Below, piece after piece: positions 7,714-15,945 of a stretch of 30,756 nucleotides of DNA. The translations under genes and the position numbers were made by a program. The notes below the pieces were generated by a model. The model was given only the letters and a program-made list of their open reading frames with translations. It was not told the origin of the DNA and did no database searches. Location of the stretch: assembly GCA_035516035.1 (NCBI GenBank), contig DATJAS010000119.1, forward strand, positions 1 through 30,756, read 5' to 3'. The first letter of the stretch is position 1, and the number at the start of each line of letters is the position of its first letter. The stretch comes from Fen-1273 sp035516035. GTDB lineage: Bacteria; Bacteroidota; Ignavibacteria; UBA10030; UBA6906.

Positions 7714-9182
7714 TACGCATGATCGACGGCCCCGCCCCCGTTCTTGTCTGGATGAGGGGCTCACTTCGAACGACTGACAATACGCTTCTCTCGCTTGCCG
7801 CGCGTTCCGGGGGAGATGTCATCCCTTTTCTCTGCACATCTGACGGATGGTCGGGGAGCGTGGATTCGCCCCGCCGCCGCATGCTCCGCTCCTCCATCGC
7901 TTCGCTGGCCGACACGCTCCGGGACGGGGGGTCGGCTCTCTTCATGCTCGGCGAAGACCCGCTCGAAGAGATTCCCCGTGCCGCACTGTCGCTCCGGGCC
8001 GGAACCATGTTCGTCGCGCGGAGCGCGGATCCCACTTTCCGGCAAACGGACCGACTGATCGCGCGCGGATTGGAGGAGATCGGCTGCGCGGTGCACGAGG
8101 TCGACGACGGCGTCATATTCGGAAAAGACGCCCTGCGGACTTCCTCCGGAACGCCCTACACCGTGTTCACCCCCTACAAGAACGCGTGGCGATCGCGCAT
8201 GCAGGAGGCGATGCCCCCGGCGCCGCGCCTCGTTCCCCCGCTCTCGCGGATGCCTGGGCTCAGGACGTGCCAGTCCCTTGAAGGGTATCGGGATGCCGGG
8301 CGCGGAGGGGAGCCCCTTGCTCGGAAATTGCTCGCCGAATTCGTACGCGGCAGGATTGACACATATCACGCCACCAGGAACTCACCTGCGGATGATGGTA
8401 CGTCCCGGCTTTCCCCGCACATCGCCTCCGGGGCCATCTCCGTCCGAACAGTGCTCTCTGTGGTCGCCGAGGCGCGTGACGGCGGGGCGCCCGGAAGGGG
8501 GAGAGGGGCGGAAGCGTTTGTCGACGAGCTCATCTGGAGGGATTTCTTCCATCAGATCATGGAGAACTTCCCCCGCGTCGCAGGGGAGCCGTTCAGGGAG
8601 CAGTTTGCCGCGTTCCCCTGGAAAAAAGGGGGAAAGTCGTTCGCATCCTGGTCTATCGGAGAGACGGGATACCCGATCGTGGACGCAGGCATGCGCCAGC
8701 TCGCCTCGGAAGGATGGATGCACAACAGGGTACGCATGATCGTCGCGTCGTTCCTGACGAAGGACCTTCACATCGACTGGGGACGGGGAGAAGACTTCTT
8801 TTTCGACCGGCTCTCTGACGCCGACCGGGCATCGAACAACGGAAACTGGCAGTGGGTCGCTGGGACGGGGACGGACGCAGCCCCCTATTTCAGAATATTC
8901 AATCCCGTCCTTCAGGGGAAGAAATTCGATCCCGCAGGCACGTATATCCGGAGGTTTCTCCCCGAACTCGCCCGCGTCCCGGATTCATACATTCACGCAC
9001 CCTGGGAGATGAGTCCCGCCATGCAGAAGTCCTGCTCATTCCGTTCCGGCACCGACTATCCTCGGCCTATTGTGGATCATGCCCGCGAGCGAGAGGCCGC
9101 ACTCCGCATGTACCGCTCGGCGAAGAGTACCGCCGCGCCGGAGCGCAGTCTCACTCCTGCCGCCGGGGATGAGGAGCGATGA
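7710..9182 (+). CDS. phrB: Class I deoxyribodipyrimidine photolyase (cryptochrome/photolyase family)
   Basis: A 490-residue flavoprotein that uses blue light to split cyclobutane pyrimidine dimers. An N-terminal antenna-binding Rossmann domain (VLVWMRGSLRTTDN; the family usually has WFRRDLR) is followed by the FAD domain. The FAD domain carries WRDFFHQIM, TGYPIVDAGMRQL, GWMHNRVRM and NNGNWQW, then TGTDAAPYFRIFNP. W314, W357 and W382 are likely members of the electron-transfer Trp chain. The start is GTG 7710, overlapping the regulator stop by 4 bases, or ATG 7719, three codons later. It is translationally coupled to the photoreceptor upstream and to an SDR downstream, implying light-induced repair. 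A (6-4) or cryptochrome role is less likely given the close match to the E. coli-type CPD enzyme. Confidence 0.93.
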   Translation: MIRMIDGPAPVLVWMRGSLRTTDNTLLSLAARSGGDVIPFLCTSDGWSGSVDSPRRRMLRSSIASLADTLRDGGSALFMLGEDPLEEIPRAALSLRAGTMFVARSADPTFRQTDRLIARGLEEIGCAVHEVDDGVIFGKDALRTSSGTPYTVFTPYKNAWRSRMQEAMPPAPRLVPPLSRMPGLRTCQSLEGYRDAGRGGEPLARKLLAEFVRGRIDTYHATRNSPADDGTSRLSPHIASGAISVRTVLSVVAEARDGGAPGRGRGAEAFVDELIWRDFFHQIMENFPRVAGEPFREQFAAFPWKKGGKSFASWSIGETGYPIVDAGMRQLASEGWMHNRVRMIVASFLTKDLHIDWGRGEDFFFDRLSDADRASNNGNWQWVAGTGTDAAPYFRIFNPVLQGKKFDPAGTYIRRFLPELARVPDSYIHAPWEMSPAMQKSCSFRSGTDYPRPIVDHAREREAALRMYRSAKSTAAPERSLTPAAGDEER

Positions 9183-10081
9183 GAATTGTCGTCGCAGGGG
9201 GGACGGGGTTTATCGGCGGAGCCCTGACAGGCCGCCTCGCAGCCGAGGGACACGAAGTGATCGCACTCTCGCGAGACCCCGATCATGCTTCGATTCCCCG
9301 GGGCGTGCAATTCGTCCGGTGGGACGGCGTGTCGCCGGGCGATTGGGCCTCCTCCGTTCGGGACGCGGGTGCGGTGGTGAACCTCGCCGGGGCCTCCATC
9401 GCCGGGGGGAGGTGGACGTCGTGGAGGAAGCGGGAAATTCTCTCGTCTCGCGTGAATGCGACCCGGGCTCTGATCGATGCGGTGGCAAGGGGGGGTGGCT
9501 CGCCGCCTGTGTTTGTCTCTTCCTCCGCGGTGGGGTATTACGGTGAGGTGAAAACCGGCGATGTGACCGAGGATCAACCGCCGGGATCAGGGTTCCTCGC
9601 CGATGTGTGCGTCAGGTGGGAGCAGGAGGCTCTTGCGGCCACCGAAGTCGGCTCCCGCGTGGTTATCCTCAGGACAGGCGTCGTTCTCGGGAGGGGGGGC
9701 GGAGCTCTGCCGAAGATGATGCTCCCATTCCGGTTCTTCGCCGGCGGCCCCGTCGGAACGGGGAGGCAGGAGTTTCCATGGATTCACATTGACGACGTGG
9801 CGGGAATTGTCGCATTTGCGATCTCCCGCGCTGAAGTGTCAGGTCCCCTCAACGTCGCAGCGCCCGGCTGCACAGACATAGGTGCCTTCTGCTCGGCGCT
9901 GGGACGCGCGATTTCGCGCCCATCATGGCTGCCAGTCCCCTCTTTTGCCCTCCGCGCGGCGCTGGGAGAGATGGCGGACATGCTCCTCACCGGGCAGCGC
10001 GTCGTCCCCGCCCGCCTCACAGCTCTCGGGTACACGTTTAAATACCCCTCGCTCGCCCCCGCACTCGCGTCGGTTGTCTGA
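9179..10081 (+). CDS. YfcH-like NAD(P)-dependent SDR (TIGR01777 family)
   Basis: A 300-residue epimerase-like protein. The N-terminal nucleotide motif is GGTGFIGG (residues 7-14). Other family marks are VVNLAGASIAGGRW (about 66-80), VFVSSSAVGYYG (about 110-121), the LRTGVVLGRGGGALPKM stretch (about 161-177), and HIDDVAGIV near 202. The C-terminal domain (DUF1731-like) has the LLTGQRVVP and ALGYTFKYP motifs. The biochemical function of this family is not established; it is commonly named a cell division inhibitor or epimerase without strong evidence. Its ATG overlaps the photolyase stop (ATGA), making it the third gene of the light-controlled operon. A role in DNA repair or light stress is only inferred from context. 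Confidence 0.88.
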   Translation: MRIVVAGGTGFIGGALTGRLAAEGHEVIALSRDPDHASIPRGVQFVRWDGVSPGDWASSVRDAGAVVNLAGASIAGGRWTSWRKREILSSRVNATRALIDAVARGGGSPPVFVSSSAVGYYGEVKTGDVTEDQPPGSGFLADVCVRWEQEALAATEVGSRVVILRTGVVLGRGGGALPKMMLPFRFFAGGPVGTGRQEFPWIHIDDVAGIVAFAISRAEVSGPLNVAAPGCTDIGAFCSALGRAISRPSWLPVPSFALRAALGEMADMLLTGQRVVPARLTALGYTFKYPSLAPALASVV

Positions 10082-10103
10082 CGGTCTTTTTCAATTCTAC
10101 AGT
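10074..10103 (+). promoter_or_regulatory. Putative promoter of the acyl-CoA carboxylase operon
   Basis: TTGTCT (10074-10079) and TACAGT (10098-10103) with an 18-base spacer, in an AT-rich patch that starts at the end of the preceding gene. It would leave a leader of about 85 bases before the GTG start. Confidence 0.4.
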
Positions 10104-10194
10104 ATTTTTCTTACCTTTCACCCTGCTTCTCATCCAGTTCTCTCCGGTCACCCGCTGACCGCTCATCGCTTCGGTTCTCAAAAGGGAAAACTCC

Positions 10195-11739
10195 GTGTCA
10201 ACGACGAACAAGCATATTGACTTTTTCAGGCGCAAAGACCGCCTGCTCAATGGCGGCGGCCACAAGGCCGTCGAGAAACAGACCGCGCTCGGCAAGCTGA
10301 CGGCCCGCGACAGGATAACCGCGCTCCTGGACGTGAATTCCTTCTACGAATTCGATCTCTTCGTGGAGCACCGGTGCCGCGATTTCGACATGGACAAGAA
10401 GGTGCTCCCTGGCGACGGCGTCATTACCGGGACCGGGTCGATCATGGGGTACCCCGTCTCCATCTACGCACAGGATTTCACGGTGGCGGGGGGCTCCCTG
10501 GGGCTGATGCACGCCCGGAAGATCACGAAGATCATGGACCACGCGATCAAGATGGGGATGCCGATCATCGGCATCAACGATTCGGGGGGCGCGCGGATCC
10601 AGGAAGGCGTGGATTCGCTCGCGGGATACGGAGAGATCTTCTACCGTAACACGCTCGCGTCGGGCATTGTCCCCCAGATTTCCGTGATCCTGGGGCCCTG
10701 CGCCGGGGGAGCGGTCTATTCGCCGGCACTCACCGATTTCGTCTTCGTTGTCGAGGGGATCTCCAAGATGTTCATCACGGGACCCGAGGTGATCAAGACG
10801 GTGCTCGGGGAGGAGATCTCGATGGAGGACCTGGGCGGCGCGCGCGTGCATAGCGAGGTCTCGGGTAACGCCCATTTCTACGCGCGGAACGAGCTGGAGT
10901 GCTTCCACAAGATCAAACAGCTCTTCACGTTCATCCCCTGGAGCAACAAGAAGAAGGCCGACCCCTACCCGGTCAAACCGCCGAAATCGAAGTTCGACAT
11001 CGAGCGGGTCGTGCCGATGGACTCCAGGAAGCCGTACGACGTCCGGCACGTCATCTGCGCGCTCAGCGACAACTCCGAATTCCTCGAGGTTCACGCGCAG
11101 TGGGCGGCGAACATCGTGGTGGGGTTCGGCAGGATCAACGGCGAGACCGTGGGAATCGTCGCCAACCAGCCGGCGGTCCTCGCCGGCGTGCTCGACGTCG
11201 ACTCCTCCGACAAGGCCGCGAGGTTCGTCCGCTTCTGCGATGCGTTCGGCATCCCGCTGATCACGTTCGTGGATCTGCCCGGGTACCTCCCGGGGGTCGA
11301 CCAGGAGCACGCGGGGGTAATCAGGCACGGCGCCAAGCTCCTCTACGCGTTCAGCGAGGCGACCGTTCCCAAAGTCACGGTCATCCTCCGCAAGGCGTAC
11401 GGCGGGGGCTACATCGCCATGTGCTCGCGCCACCTCGGTGCGGATTTCGTTGTTGCGTGGCCCACTGCAGAGATTGCCGTGATGGGACCGGAGGGGGCTG
11501 CCAACATTATCTTTCGCGGCGAAATCGCCTCGGCCCCCGACCCGGGGGAGATGCGCCGCCGGAAAGTGGCCGAGTACAGCGAGAAGTTCGCCAACCCGTA
11601 TGTTGCCGCAGCCGCGGGCCACATCGATGCGGTGATCAGCCCGGCCACGACGCGCGACTTCCTGATACACGCAATCCAGATCTCCGCCAACAAGAGCGAG
11701 ACGCGCCCCTACAAGAAGCACGGTATACCTCCCTTCTGA
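10195..11739 (+). CDS. Biotin-dependent acyl-CoA carboxyltransferase (propionyl-/methylmalonyl-CoA type)
   Basis: A 514-residue carboxyltransferase with the two crotonase-like halves of the acetyl/propionyl-CoA carboxylase beta family. The N-terminal half has GGSLGLMHARKITKIMD and INDSGGARIQEGVDSL; the C-terminal half has PGYLPGVDQEHAGVIRHGAK, KAYGGGYIAMCSR and a MGPEGAANIIF loop. It moves the carboxyl group between biotin and an acyl-CoA. The close pattern match is to propionyl-CoA carboxylase beta or methylmalonyl-CoA decarboxylase alpha. The downstream biotin carrier and methylmalonyl-CoA epimerase support a methylmalonyl-CoA substrate. No biotin carboxylase (AccC) or membrane decarboxylase beta subunit lies in the window, so the direction, carboxylation or decarboxylation, is undecided. 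The start is GTG 10195 after an AAGGGA-like site. Confidence 0.9.
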   Translation: MSTTNKHIDFFRRKDRLLNGGGHKAVEKQTALGKLTARDRITALLDVNSFYEFDLFVEHRCRDFDMDKKVLPGDGVITGTGSIMGYPVSIYAQDFTVAGGSLGLMHARKITKIMDHAIKMGMPIIGINDSGGARIQEGVDSLAGYGEIFYRNTLASGIVPQISVILGPCAGGAVYSPALTDFVFVVEGISKMFITGPEVIKTVLGEEISMEDLGGARVHSEVSGNAHFYARNELECFHKIKQLFTFIPWSNKKKADPYPVKPPKSKFDIERVVPMDSRKPYDVRHVICALSDNSEFLEVHAQWAANIVVGFGRINGETVGIVANQPAVLAGVLDVDSSDKAARFVRFCDAFGIPLITFVDLPGYLPGVDQEHAGVIRHGAKLLYAFSEATVPKVTVILRKAYGGGYIAMCSRHLGADFVVAWPTAEIAVMGPEGAANIIFRGEIASAPDPGEMRRRKVAEYSEKFANPYVAAAAGHIDAVISPATTRDFLIHAIQISANKSETRPYKKHGIPPF

Positions 11740-11743
11740 CCTC

Positions 11744-12061
11744 ATGGAGACCAAAGAACAGATATTCGAGCTGGAGATCGGCGGGACCGCCTATGAGACG
11801 CGCGGCACGGACAAGTTCTCGCGGCGCAAGGTCTACCGCGCGCCCGACCCGCACGCCATCCGATGCGTGATTCCCGGCGTGATCAGGAGCATCGCGGTCC
11901 GCAGGGGGGCGCGCGTCCGCGCCGGCGAGCCCCTCCTGGTCCTTGAGGCAATGAAGATGGAGAACGACATCGTCGCGCCACGCGACGGCATCGTGCGCGC
12001 GGTGAACGTCTCGCCGGGAGATACCGTAGCAAAGGGCGCGATTCTCGTCGAGCTGGAGTGA
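11744..12061 (+). CDS. Biotin carboxyl carrier protein (biotinyl domain)
   Basis: A 105-residue protein whose C-terminal 65 residues form a biotinyl/lipoyl fold. The biotinylation motif EAMKMEN places the modified lysine at K71. The first 35 residues are a polar extension (ETRGTDKFSRRKVYRAPDP) without a membrane segment or an Ala/Pro-rich linker, so the carrier is soluble and short. It begins 4 bases after the carboxyltransferase stop and is surely its partner, shuttling carboxybiotin. It would be loaded by a biotin carboxylase encoded elsewhere, or deliver carboxyl groups to a sodium-pumping subunit if the complex is a decarboxylase. Confidence 0.92.
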   Translation: METKEQIFELEIGGTAYETRGTDKFSRRKVYRAPDPHAIRCVIPGVIRSIAVRRGARVRAGEPLLVLEAMKMENDIVAPRDGIVRAVNVSPGDTVAKGAILVELE

Positions 12062-12080
12062 ACTCAGGGGAGATGACTCG

Positions 12081-12503
12081 ATGGAGAAGCCGGGTGTCCC
12101 GCACAGGATCGAGCATATCGGCATCGCCGTCAGCGACCTCGATGCGGCGATCGTGGTGTACGAGAAGATGCTGGGAGCCCCTCCGTACGCCGTGGAAGAA
12201 GTGGCGGACCAGAATGTCCGGACGGCCTTCTTCCGCCTGGGTGAATCGAAAATCGAGCTCCTGGAGAGCACGTCGCCTGACGGCCCGATCGCAAAGTTCA
12301 TCGCGAAGCGGGGAGAGGGGATACACCATATCGCCTACGCCGTCGATGACATCCGCTCCGCGCTCGCCGGCATGGCCGCCAGCGGCGCCAGGCTCATCGA
12401 TCCCACGCCCCGGGCCGGGGCGGAGGGTCTCTCCATCGCGTTCGTGCATCCCGCCTCGGCCTGCGGCGTTCTGACGGAGCTGACAGAACTCCCGCGCCGA
12501 TGA
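12081..12503 (+). CDS. mce: Methylmalonyl-CoA epimerase
   Basis: A 140-residue vicinal-oxygen-chelate protein. Two glyoxalase-type beta-alpha-beta modules carry the probable metal ligands H12 (EHIGIAVSDL), E59 (SKIELLE), H82/H83 (GIHHIAYAVDD) and E133 (LTELTEL). It interconverts the (S) and (R) forms of methylmalonyl-CoA so that the B12-dependent mutase can convert the product to succinyl-CoA; the mutase is not in this window. The length is typical of the family. The gene follows the biotin carrier by 19 bases, and its stop overlaps the next start (ATGA). An overlapping frame beginning at 12058 is a shadow. The gene order carboxyltransferase, carrier, epimerase is consistent with the propionate/methylmalonyl-CoA route. 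Confidence 0.93.
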   Translation: MEKPGVPHRIEHIGIAVSDLDAAIVVYEKMLGAPPYAVEEVADQNVRTAFFRLGESKIELLESTSPDGPIAKFIAKRGEGIHHIAYAVDDIRSALAGMAASGARLIDPTPRAGAEGLSIAFVHPASACGVLTELTELPRR

Positions 12504-14164
12504 TCGATTTCCTGGCCTCTTCTCCTCTTCTGCTCCTGTTCATCGTTGTGGGCCTCGGCTGGCTCGCCGGCAGCGTGCGCGTCTTCGGCTTTTCTCTCGG
12601 TCCCGCCGCGGTGCTGTTTGTCGGCATCTTCGTCGGTTCGCTCGATCCGCGGCTCCGCCTGCCGGAACTGCTCTACGTCCTGGGCCTCATCCTCTTCGTG
12701 TACACGATCGGGCTCCAGTCCGGTCCCTCGTTTTTCTCCTCCTTCGGTCGCAGGGCGCTCCGCGCGAACCTCTTTGCATTCGGGGCCATCGTGCTTGCCG
12801 CAATCCTCTGCTGGGCGGCTGCACGGGCTTTCCTCCTCGACGGGCTCTCGATGGTCGGCGTGTTCTGCGGCGCGCTGACGAACACGCCCGCACTGGCCGC
12901 GAGTATCGAGGCGATCAAGGGGGCGCCCGGATCGGGCGCGGCGCCCCTCGCGGATCTCCAGGCGCGGACGAGCGCGCCGGTGATCGGCTACAGCGTCGCC
13001 TATCCCTTCGGCGTGATCGGCGTGCTCGTTGCCTTTCACGTTGCCGGAAAGCTCGGCATCGGCGGCGGGGGGGGAAAGATCGAGCCGGAACAGGCCTCGG
13101 AGGAGAACCCGGGACCCCTCTACGGCCGGACGTACCGGGTCGTGAACCCCGGTGTCTTCGGGAAAACGGTCGCCTCAATTCTCGGAGACGGATCGCACCA
13201 CGGATTTGTGCTGAGCCGGATCCGCCACGGGGAGGAGACATCGCTCGTCTACGGTGAAACGATGCTCTCCCGCGATGACCTCGTGGTGGCGGTCGGCAAC
13301 GTCTCCGCGCACGAGCGGGCCCGCGTCCTCTTCGGCGAAGAATCAGGCGTCGAGATACAGACGGAGAACAAGGAGTTCGATTTCCGCCGGATCGACGTCT
13401 CAGACAAGCGCGTCGTGGGGAAGACGATCCGCGAGCTGGACCTCCAGCGGCTGCTCGACGCGACAATCACGAGGGTCAGGCGGGGTGACGTCGACTTTGT
13501 CCCTACCGCGGGGACAATCCTGGAACGGGGGGACAGGGTGCGCGTGCTGACCTGGGCCGGCAACCTCGACCGCGTGGCCCGCTTTCTTGGAGATTCCGTG
13601 CGTTCCGGCTCGGAGGCGGACTTCCTGTCGCTTTCCGTTGGACTCGTGCTCGGCGTGCTGATCGGCATTGCGCCGCTCCCCCTTCCCGGAGGAGGCACGT
13701 TTACGCTCGGGTTCGCAGGCGGCCCGCTCATCGCGGGGCTTCTCCTGGGACGCGTGCAGCGGACCGGCCCGGTGACCTGGGGGATGCCCTTCAGCGTGAA
13801 CCTGACGCTCCGCCAGGTGGGACTCGTGCTCTTTCTGGCGGGAATCGGGACAAGGGCCGGGGACGGGTTCGTGCAGACCGTGGAGCACGGCGGGTGGGAG
13901 CTCATGGCGACGGGTGGGGCGATCACGGCGCTCACAGCCCTCCTCGTGCTTGCGGCGGGGAGTCGATTCCTCCGTCTCTCCTATCCTTCGCTCATGGGTC
14001 TGATGTCGGGAATCCAGACTCAGCCTGCGTGCCTTGCATACGCTGCGGAGCACGGGGGAGCGGATGCCGCCAATGTCTGGTACGCTTCGGTCTACCCGGT
14101 GTCGATGATTGCCAAGATCGTTCTCGCCCAGCTCCTTGTCTCACGATTCCTGGCGGGCATTTGA
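12500..14164 (+). CDS. AspT/YidE-family transporter with two RCK-C (TrkA-C) domains
   Basis: A 554-residue membrane protein built from two AspT-YidE-YbjL duplication units. The N-terminal unit (about 1-190) has five or six helices with GALTNTPALAA at 124-134, and the C-terminal unit (about 375-554) has the matching GIQTQPACLAY at 504-514. Between them are two soluble TrkA-C-like domains (about 205-285 and 290-370), which in other transporters bind regulatory ligands. Family members include aspartate:alanine antiporters and the succinate exporter SucE1 of Corynebacterium. The start codon overlaps the epimerase stop by 4 bases, so the transporter is translationally coupled to a pathway ending in succinyl-CoA; export or exchange of a C4 dicarboxylate is a plausible inference, not proven. 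Confidence 0.87.
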   Translation: MIDFLASSPLLLLFIVVGLGWLAGSVRVFGFSLGPAAVLFVGIFVGSLDPRLRLPELLYVLGLILFVYTIGLQSGPSFFSSFGRRALRANLFAFGAIVLAAILCWAAARAFLLDGLSMVGVFCGALTNTPALAASIEAIKGAPGSGAAPLADLQARTSAPVIGYSVAYPFGVIGVLVAFHVAGKLGIGGGGGKIEPEQASEENPGPLYGRTYRVVNPGVFGKTVASILGDGSHHGFVLSRIRHGEETSLVYGETMLSRDDLVVAVGNVSAHERARVLFGEESGVEIQTENKEFDFRRIDVSDKRVVGKTIRELDLQRLLDATITRVRRGDVDFVPTAGTILERGDRVRVLTWAGNLDRVARFLGDSVRSGSEADFLSLSVGLVLGVLIGIAPLPLPGGGTFTLGFAGGPLIAGLLLGRVQRTGPVTWGMPFSVNLTLRQVGLVLFLAGIGTRAGDGFVQTVEHGGWELMATGGAITALTALLVLAAGSRFLRLSYPSLMGLMSGIQTQPACLAYAAEHGGADAANVWYASVYPVSMIAKIVLAQLLVSRFLAGI

Positions 14165-14189
14165 ATCTGTGAACCTGCCGGGCTATATT
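14161..14189 (+). promoter_or_regulatory. Promoter of uppP
   Basis: TTGAAT (14161-14166), exactly 17 bases, TATATT (14184-14189). The -35 overlaps the stop codon of the upstream transporter gene. Expected transcription start near 14196, leaving a leader of about 32 bases. Confidence 0.7.
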
Positions 14190-14227
14190 AAGCATCCTTT
14201 TCGGACCACACCAGACAGGAATCCGAC

Positions 14228-15073
14228 GTGAATATATTCTATGCCATCCTTCTCGGGATCATCCAGGGGCTGACGGAATTCCTCCCCATCAGCAGCACCG
14301 CGCACCTGACGCTCGCCGGAAAACTCCTGAACCTGATCGACCCGGCACACCCCGAAGCCTGGACGGAGTTCATCGCGGTCATCCAGCTCGGGACCGTTGC
14401 CGCAGTCATCATCTACTTCTGGAAGGACCTCTGGGGAATGCTCATGGCGCTCCTCGGTGATCTGCGGAAAAAAGAGGGACCAGGAGGCCGCTTCACCGAT
14501 CGCTCGAGGATGGCGATGTATATCGTTATCGGCACGCTCCCCGTGGCGTTCCTCGGGCTCACACTGAAACGCATCATCGAAGGGTCGCTCACCAAGACGA
14601 CGATCGTCATCGCGGCAAGCATGATTGCGCTTGCGCTTCTCCTGTGGCTGGCTGAGAGGATCGCCCGCCACCAGAAGGAGATCTCACAGGTCACCTGGGT
14701 CGATGCACTGGTGATCGGCTTCGCCCAGGCGTGCGCGCTCATCCCCGGTTCATCGCGCTCCGGAACGACGATTACCGCTGCGCTCTTCCTCGGGTTCACA
14801 CGCGAGACAGCCGCGCGGTTCTCGTTCCTCCTCAGCATCCCGGCCGTGGTTGCAAGCGGCCTCTACGAGTTGAAAGAGATACACGGCCACTTCGACCTCG
14901 GGCTGGGTAACCTCGTCATCTCGACGCTTGTCTCCGGTGTCGTGGGATACGCCGCGATCGCCTGGCTCCTCAAGTACCTGATGCGCCATACGACGATGGT
15001 GTTCGTATACTACCGGATTTTTCTTGGCCTTCTGCTGATCGTTCTCCTCATGAACGGGCTCATGGAGCCCTGA
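14228..15073 (+). CDS. uppP: Undecaprenyl-diphosphatase (BacA/UppP)
   Basis: A 281-residue integral membrane enzyme with about seven or eight helices, starting at GTG 14228. Both family signatures are intact: the N-terminal QGLTEFLPISSTAHL with E17, S22-S23 and H26, and the PGSSRSGTT loop at 173-181 with R177. It dephosphorylates undecaprenyl pyrophosphate on the outer face of the inner membrane, recycling the lipid carrier for peptidoglycan and other envelope polymers, and it is associated with bacitracin tolerance. It has its own strong promoter and is followed by a stable hairpin (15110-15147), so it is probably transcribed alone. Confidence 0.96.
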   Translation: MNIFYAILLGIIQGLTEFLPISSTAHLTLAGKLLNLIDPAHPEAWTEFIAVIQLGTVAAVIIYFWKDLWGMLMALLGDLRKKEGPGGRFTDRSRMAMYIVIGTLPVAFLGLTLKRIIEGSLTKTTIVIAASMIALALLLWLAERIARHQKEISQVTWVDALVIGFAQACALIPGSSRSGTTITAALFLGFTRETAARFSFLLSIPAVVASGLYELKEIHGHFDLGLGNLVISTLVSGVVGYAAIAWLLKYLMRHTTMVFVYYRIFLGLLLIVLLMNGLMEP

Positions 15074-15109
15074 CCCCCCAAACTTCAAGGTTTTTTCATC
15101 GTTCTCCCC

Positions 15110-15147
15110 GCCCCGCAGGAGTGTTGCGCACAGCACACTCCCGGGGC
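15110..15147 (+). terminator. Strong hairpin downstream of uppP, possible terminator without T tract
   Basis: Stem pieces GCCCCG (15110-15115), GGAGTG (15118-15123) and TGC (15125-15127) pair with GCA (15133-15135), CACTCC (15136-15141) and CGGGGC (15142-15147), with a CA bulge, a T bulge and a 5-base loop. No T-run follows on the plus strand, so intrinsic termination is uncertain; it may instead protect the 3' end. Confidence 0.45.
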
Positions 15148-15185
15148 AGGTGATATGACGCACAGTGAACCCCTGACGAATTTAC

Positions 15186-15191
15186 TACAAT
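15186..15191 (+). promoter_or_regulatory. Putative -10 element for the receiver-like gene
   Basis: TACAAT stands about 55 bases upstream of the preferred GTG start. I find no convincing -35 hexamer at the right distance; GTGAAC at 15165-15170 gives a short 15-base spacer. Confidence 0.3.
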
Positions 15192-15246
15192 TGTCACGGA
15201 CAGCGGGGGAGGGGACTGCTGCGTTTTGTACTTCGGGAGATTACCG

Positions 15247-15921
15247 GTGACCAGCGAAGAAGACGAATTCGAGGGGCTAACCCCGGCGGAGGCTTTCCGG
15301 CGTGCCAAGATCGACCATTTCCTTCAGCACGTGAGGGAATACGTCGACATGGGGAGGTACATTGCCAGCCTTCGGACGCTTGATACCGTCTTCGGGCTCG
15401 ATTCCGGGAACGACGAAGGAAAGCTCCTGAAAGGAACGATTGACGGGCTGGTCGATCACCTGCTGAAAAGGTCATCCAACGGCAAAGGTGACAGTGCCGC
15501 CGAGCCGCATCCCCGGCCGCGCCGCACGGACCTCGTCATGATCGTCGACCAGGACGAGCGGCTCCTGATATCGCTTACAGGAACGCTCCGCCGCTACGGA
15601 TTCATGGCGATCGGCGCTTCGAGCTACGAGGAAGCCCTCGAGACGTTTTCCATGTTCCGCCCCGAAGTGGTGATTTCCGAGGTGAATTTCGAGACCGGTC
15701 CGAAAGGATTCGATCTTTACCTCTGGCTGAAAACGAACGCGGGGAACAACGAAGTGCCGTTCCTTTTCCTGGCAACTCGTATCGACAGGGAAACGCTGAT
15801 TGCCGGAAAACGCTTTGGCGTCGACGACCTCATCATGAAGCCCGTCGACGACGATGTGGTGATTGCCTCCGTCATCAACTGCCTTACGCGCAAGCGCTCC
15901 GCCCAGCTCGCACACAAATAG
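15247..15921 (+). CDS. Response-regulator-like protein with degenerate receiver domain
   Basis: About 224 residues from GTG 15247, which has a GGGAGA site 7 bases upstream; a TTG at 15226 would add seven residues. The first 80 residues are helical (AKIDHFLQHVREYVDMGRY, then LRTLDTVFGLD) and look like a pair of TPR-like helices. A basic linker leads to a CheY-like receiver (about 95-220). In the receiver, the acidic pocket is VDQDE, the conserved lysine is kept (IMKPVD), but the phosphorylated aspartate is replaced by glutamate (E145 in ISEVNF), and the switch Thr position reads FLATR. No output domain follows. It may act as a phosphorylation-independent adaptor. No kinase gene is adjacent, and the specific partner is unknown. 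Confidence 0.72.
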   Translation: MTSEEDEFEGLTPAEAFRRAKIDHFLQHVREYVDMGRYIASLRTLDTVFGLDSGNDEGKLLKGTIDGLVDHLLKRSSNGKGDSAAEPHPRPRRTDLVMIVDQDERLLISLTGTLRRYGFMAIGASSYEEALETFSMFRPEVVISEVNFETGPKGFDLYLWLKTNAGNNEVPFLFLATRIDRETLIAGKRFGVDDLIMKPVDDDVVIASVINCLTRKRSAQLAHK

Positions 15922-15945
15922 GCATCGCAGCGAGCACCATCCCCC

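Noticed and set aside
10198..11754. 518-residue open frame on the minus strand
   Set aside because: Antisense to the acyl-CoA carboxyltransferase over its whole length; composition is that of a shadow frame.
12058..12474. Alternative frame overlapping the epimerase
   Set aside because: Ser/Arg-rich peptide without a domain, while the frame from 12081 is a clear methylmalonyl-CoA epimerase.
15077..15096. T-run after uppP as an intrinsic terminator
   Set aside because: The six T's at about 15091-15096 are preceded only by a very weak AAAC/GTTT pairing; the strong hairpin lies after them, not before.
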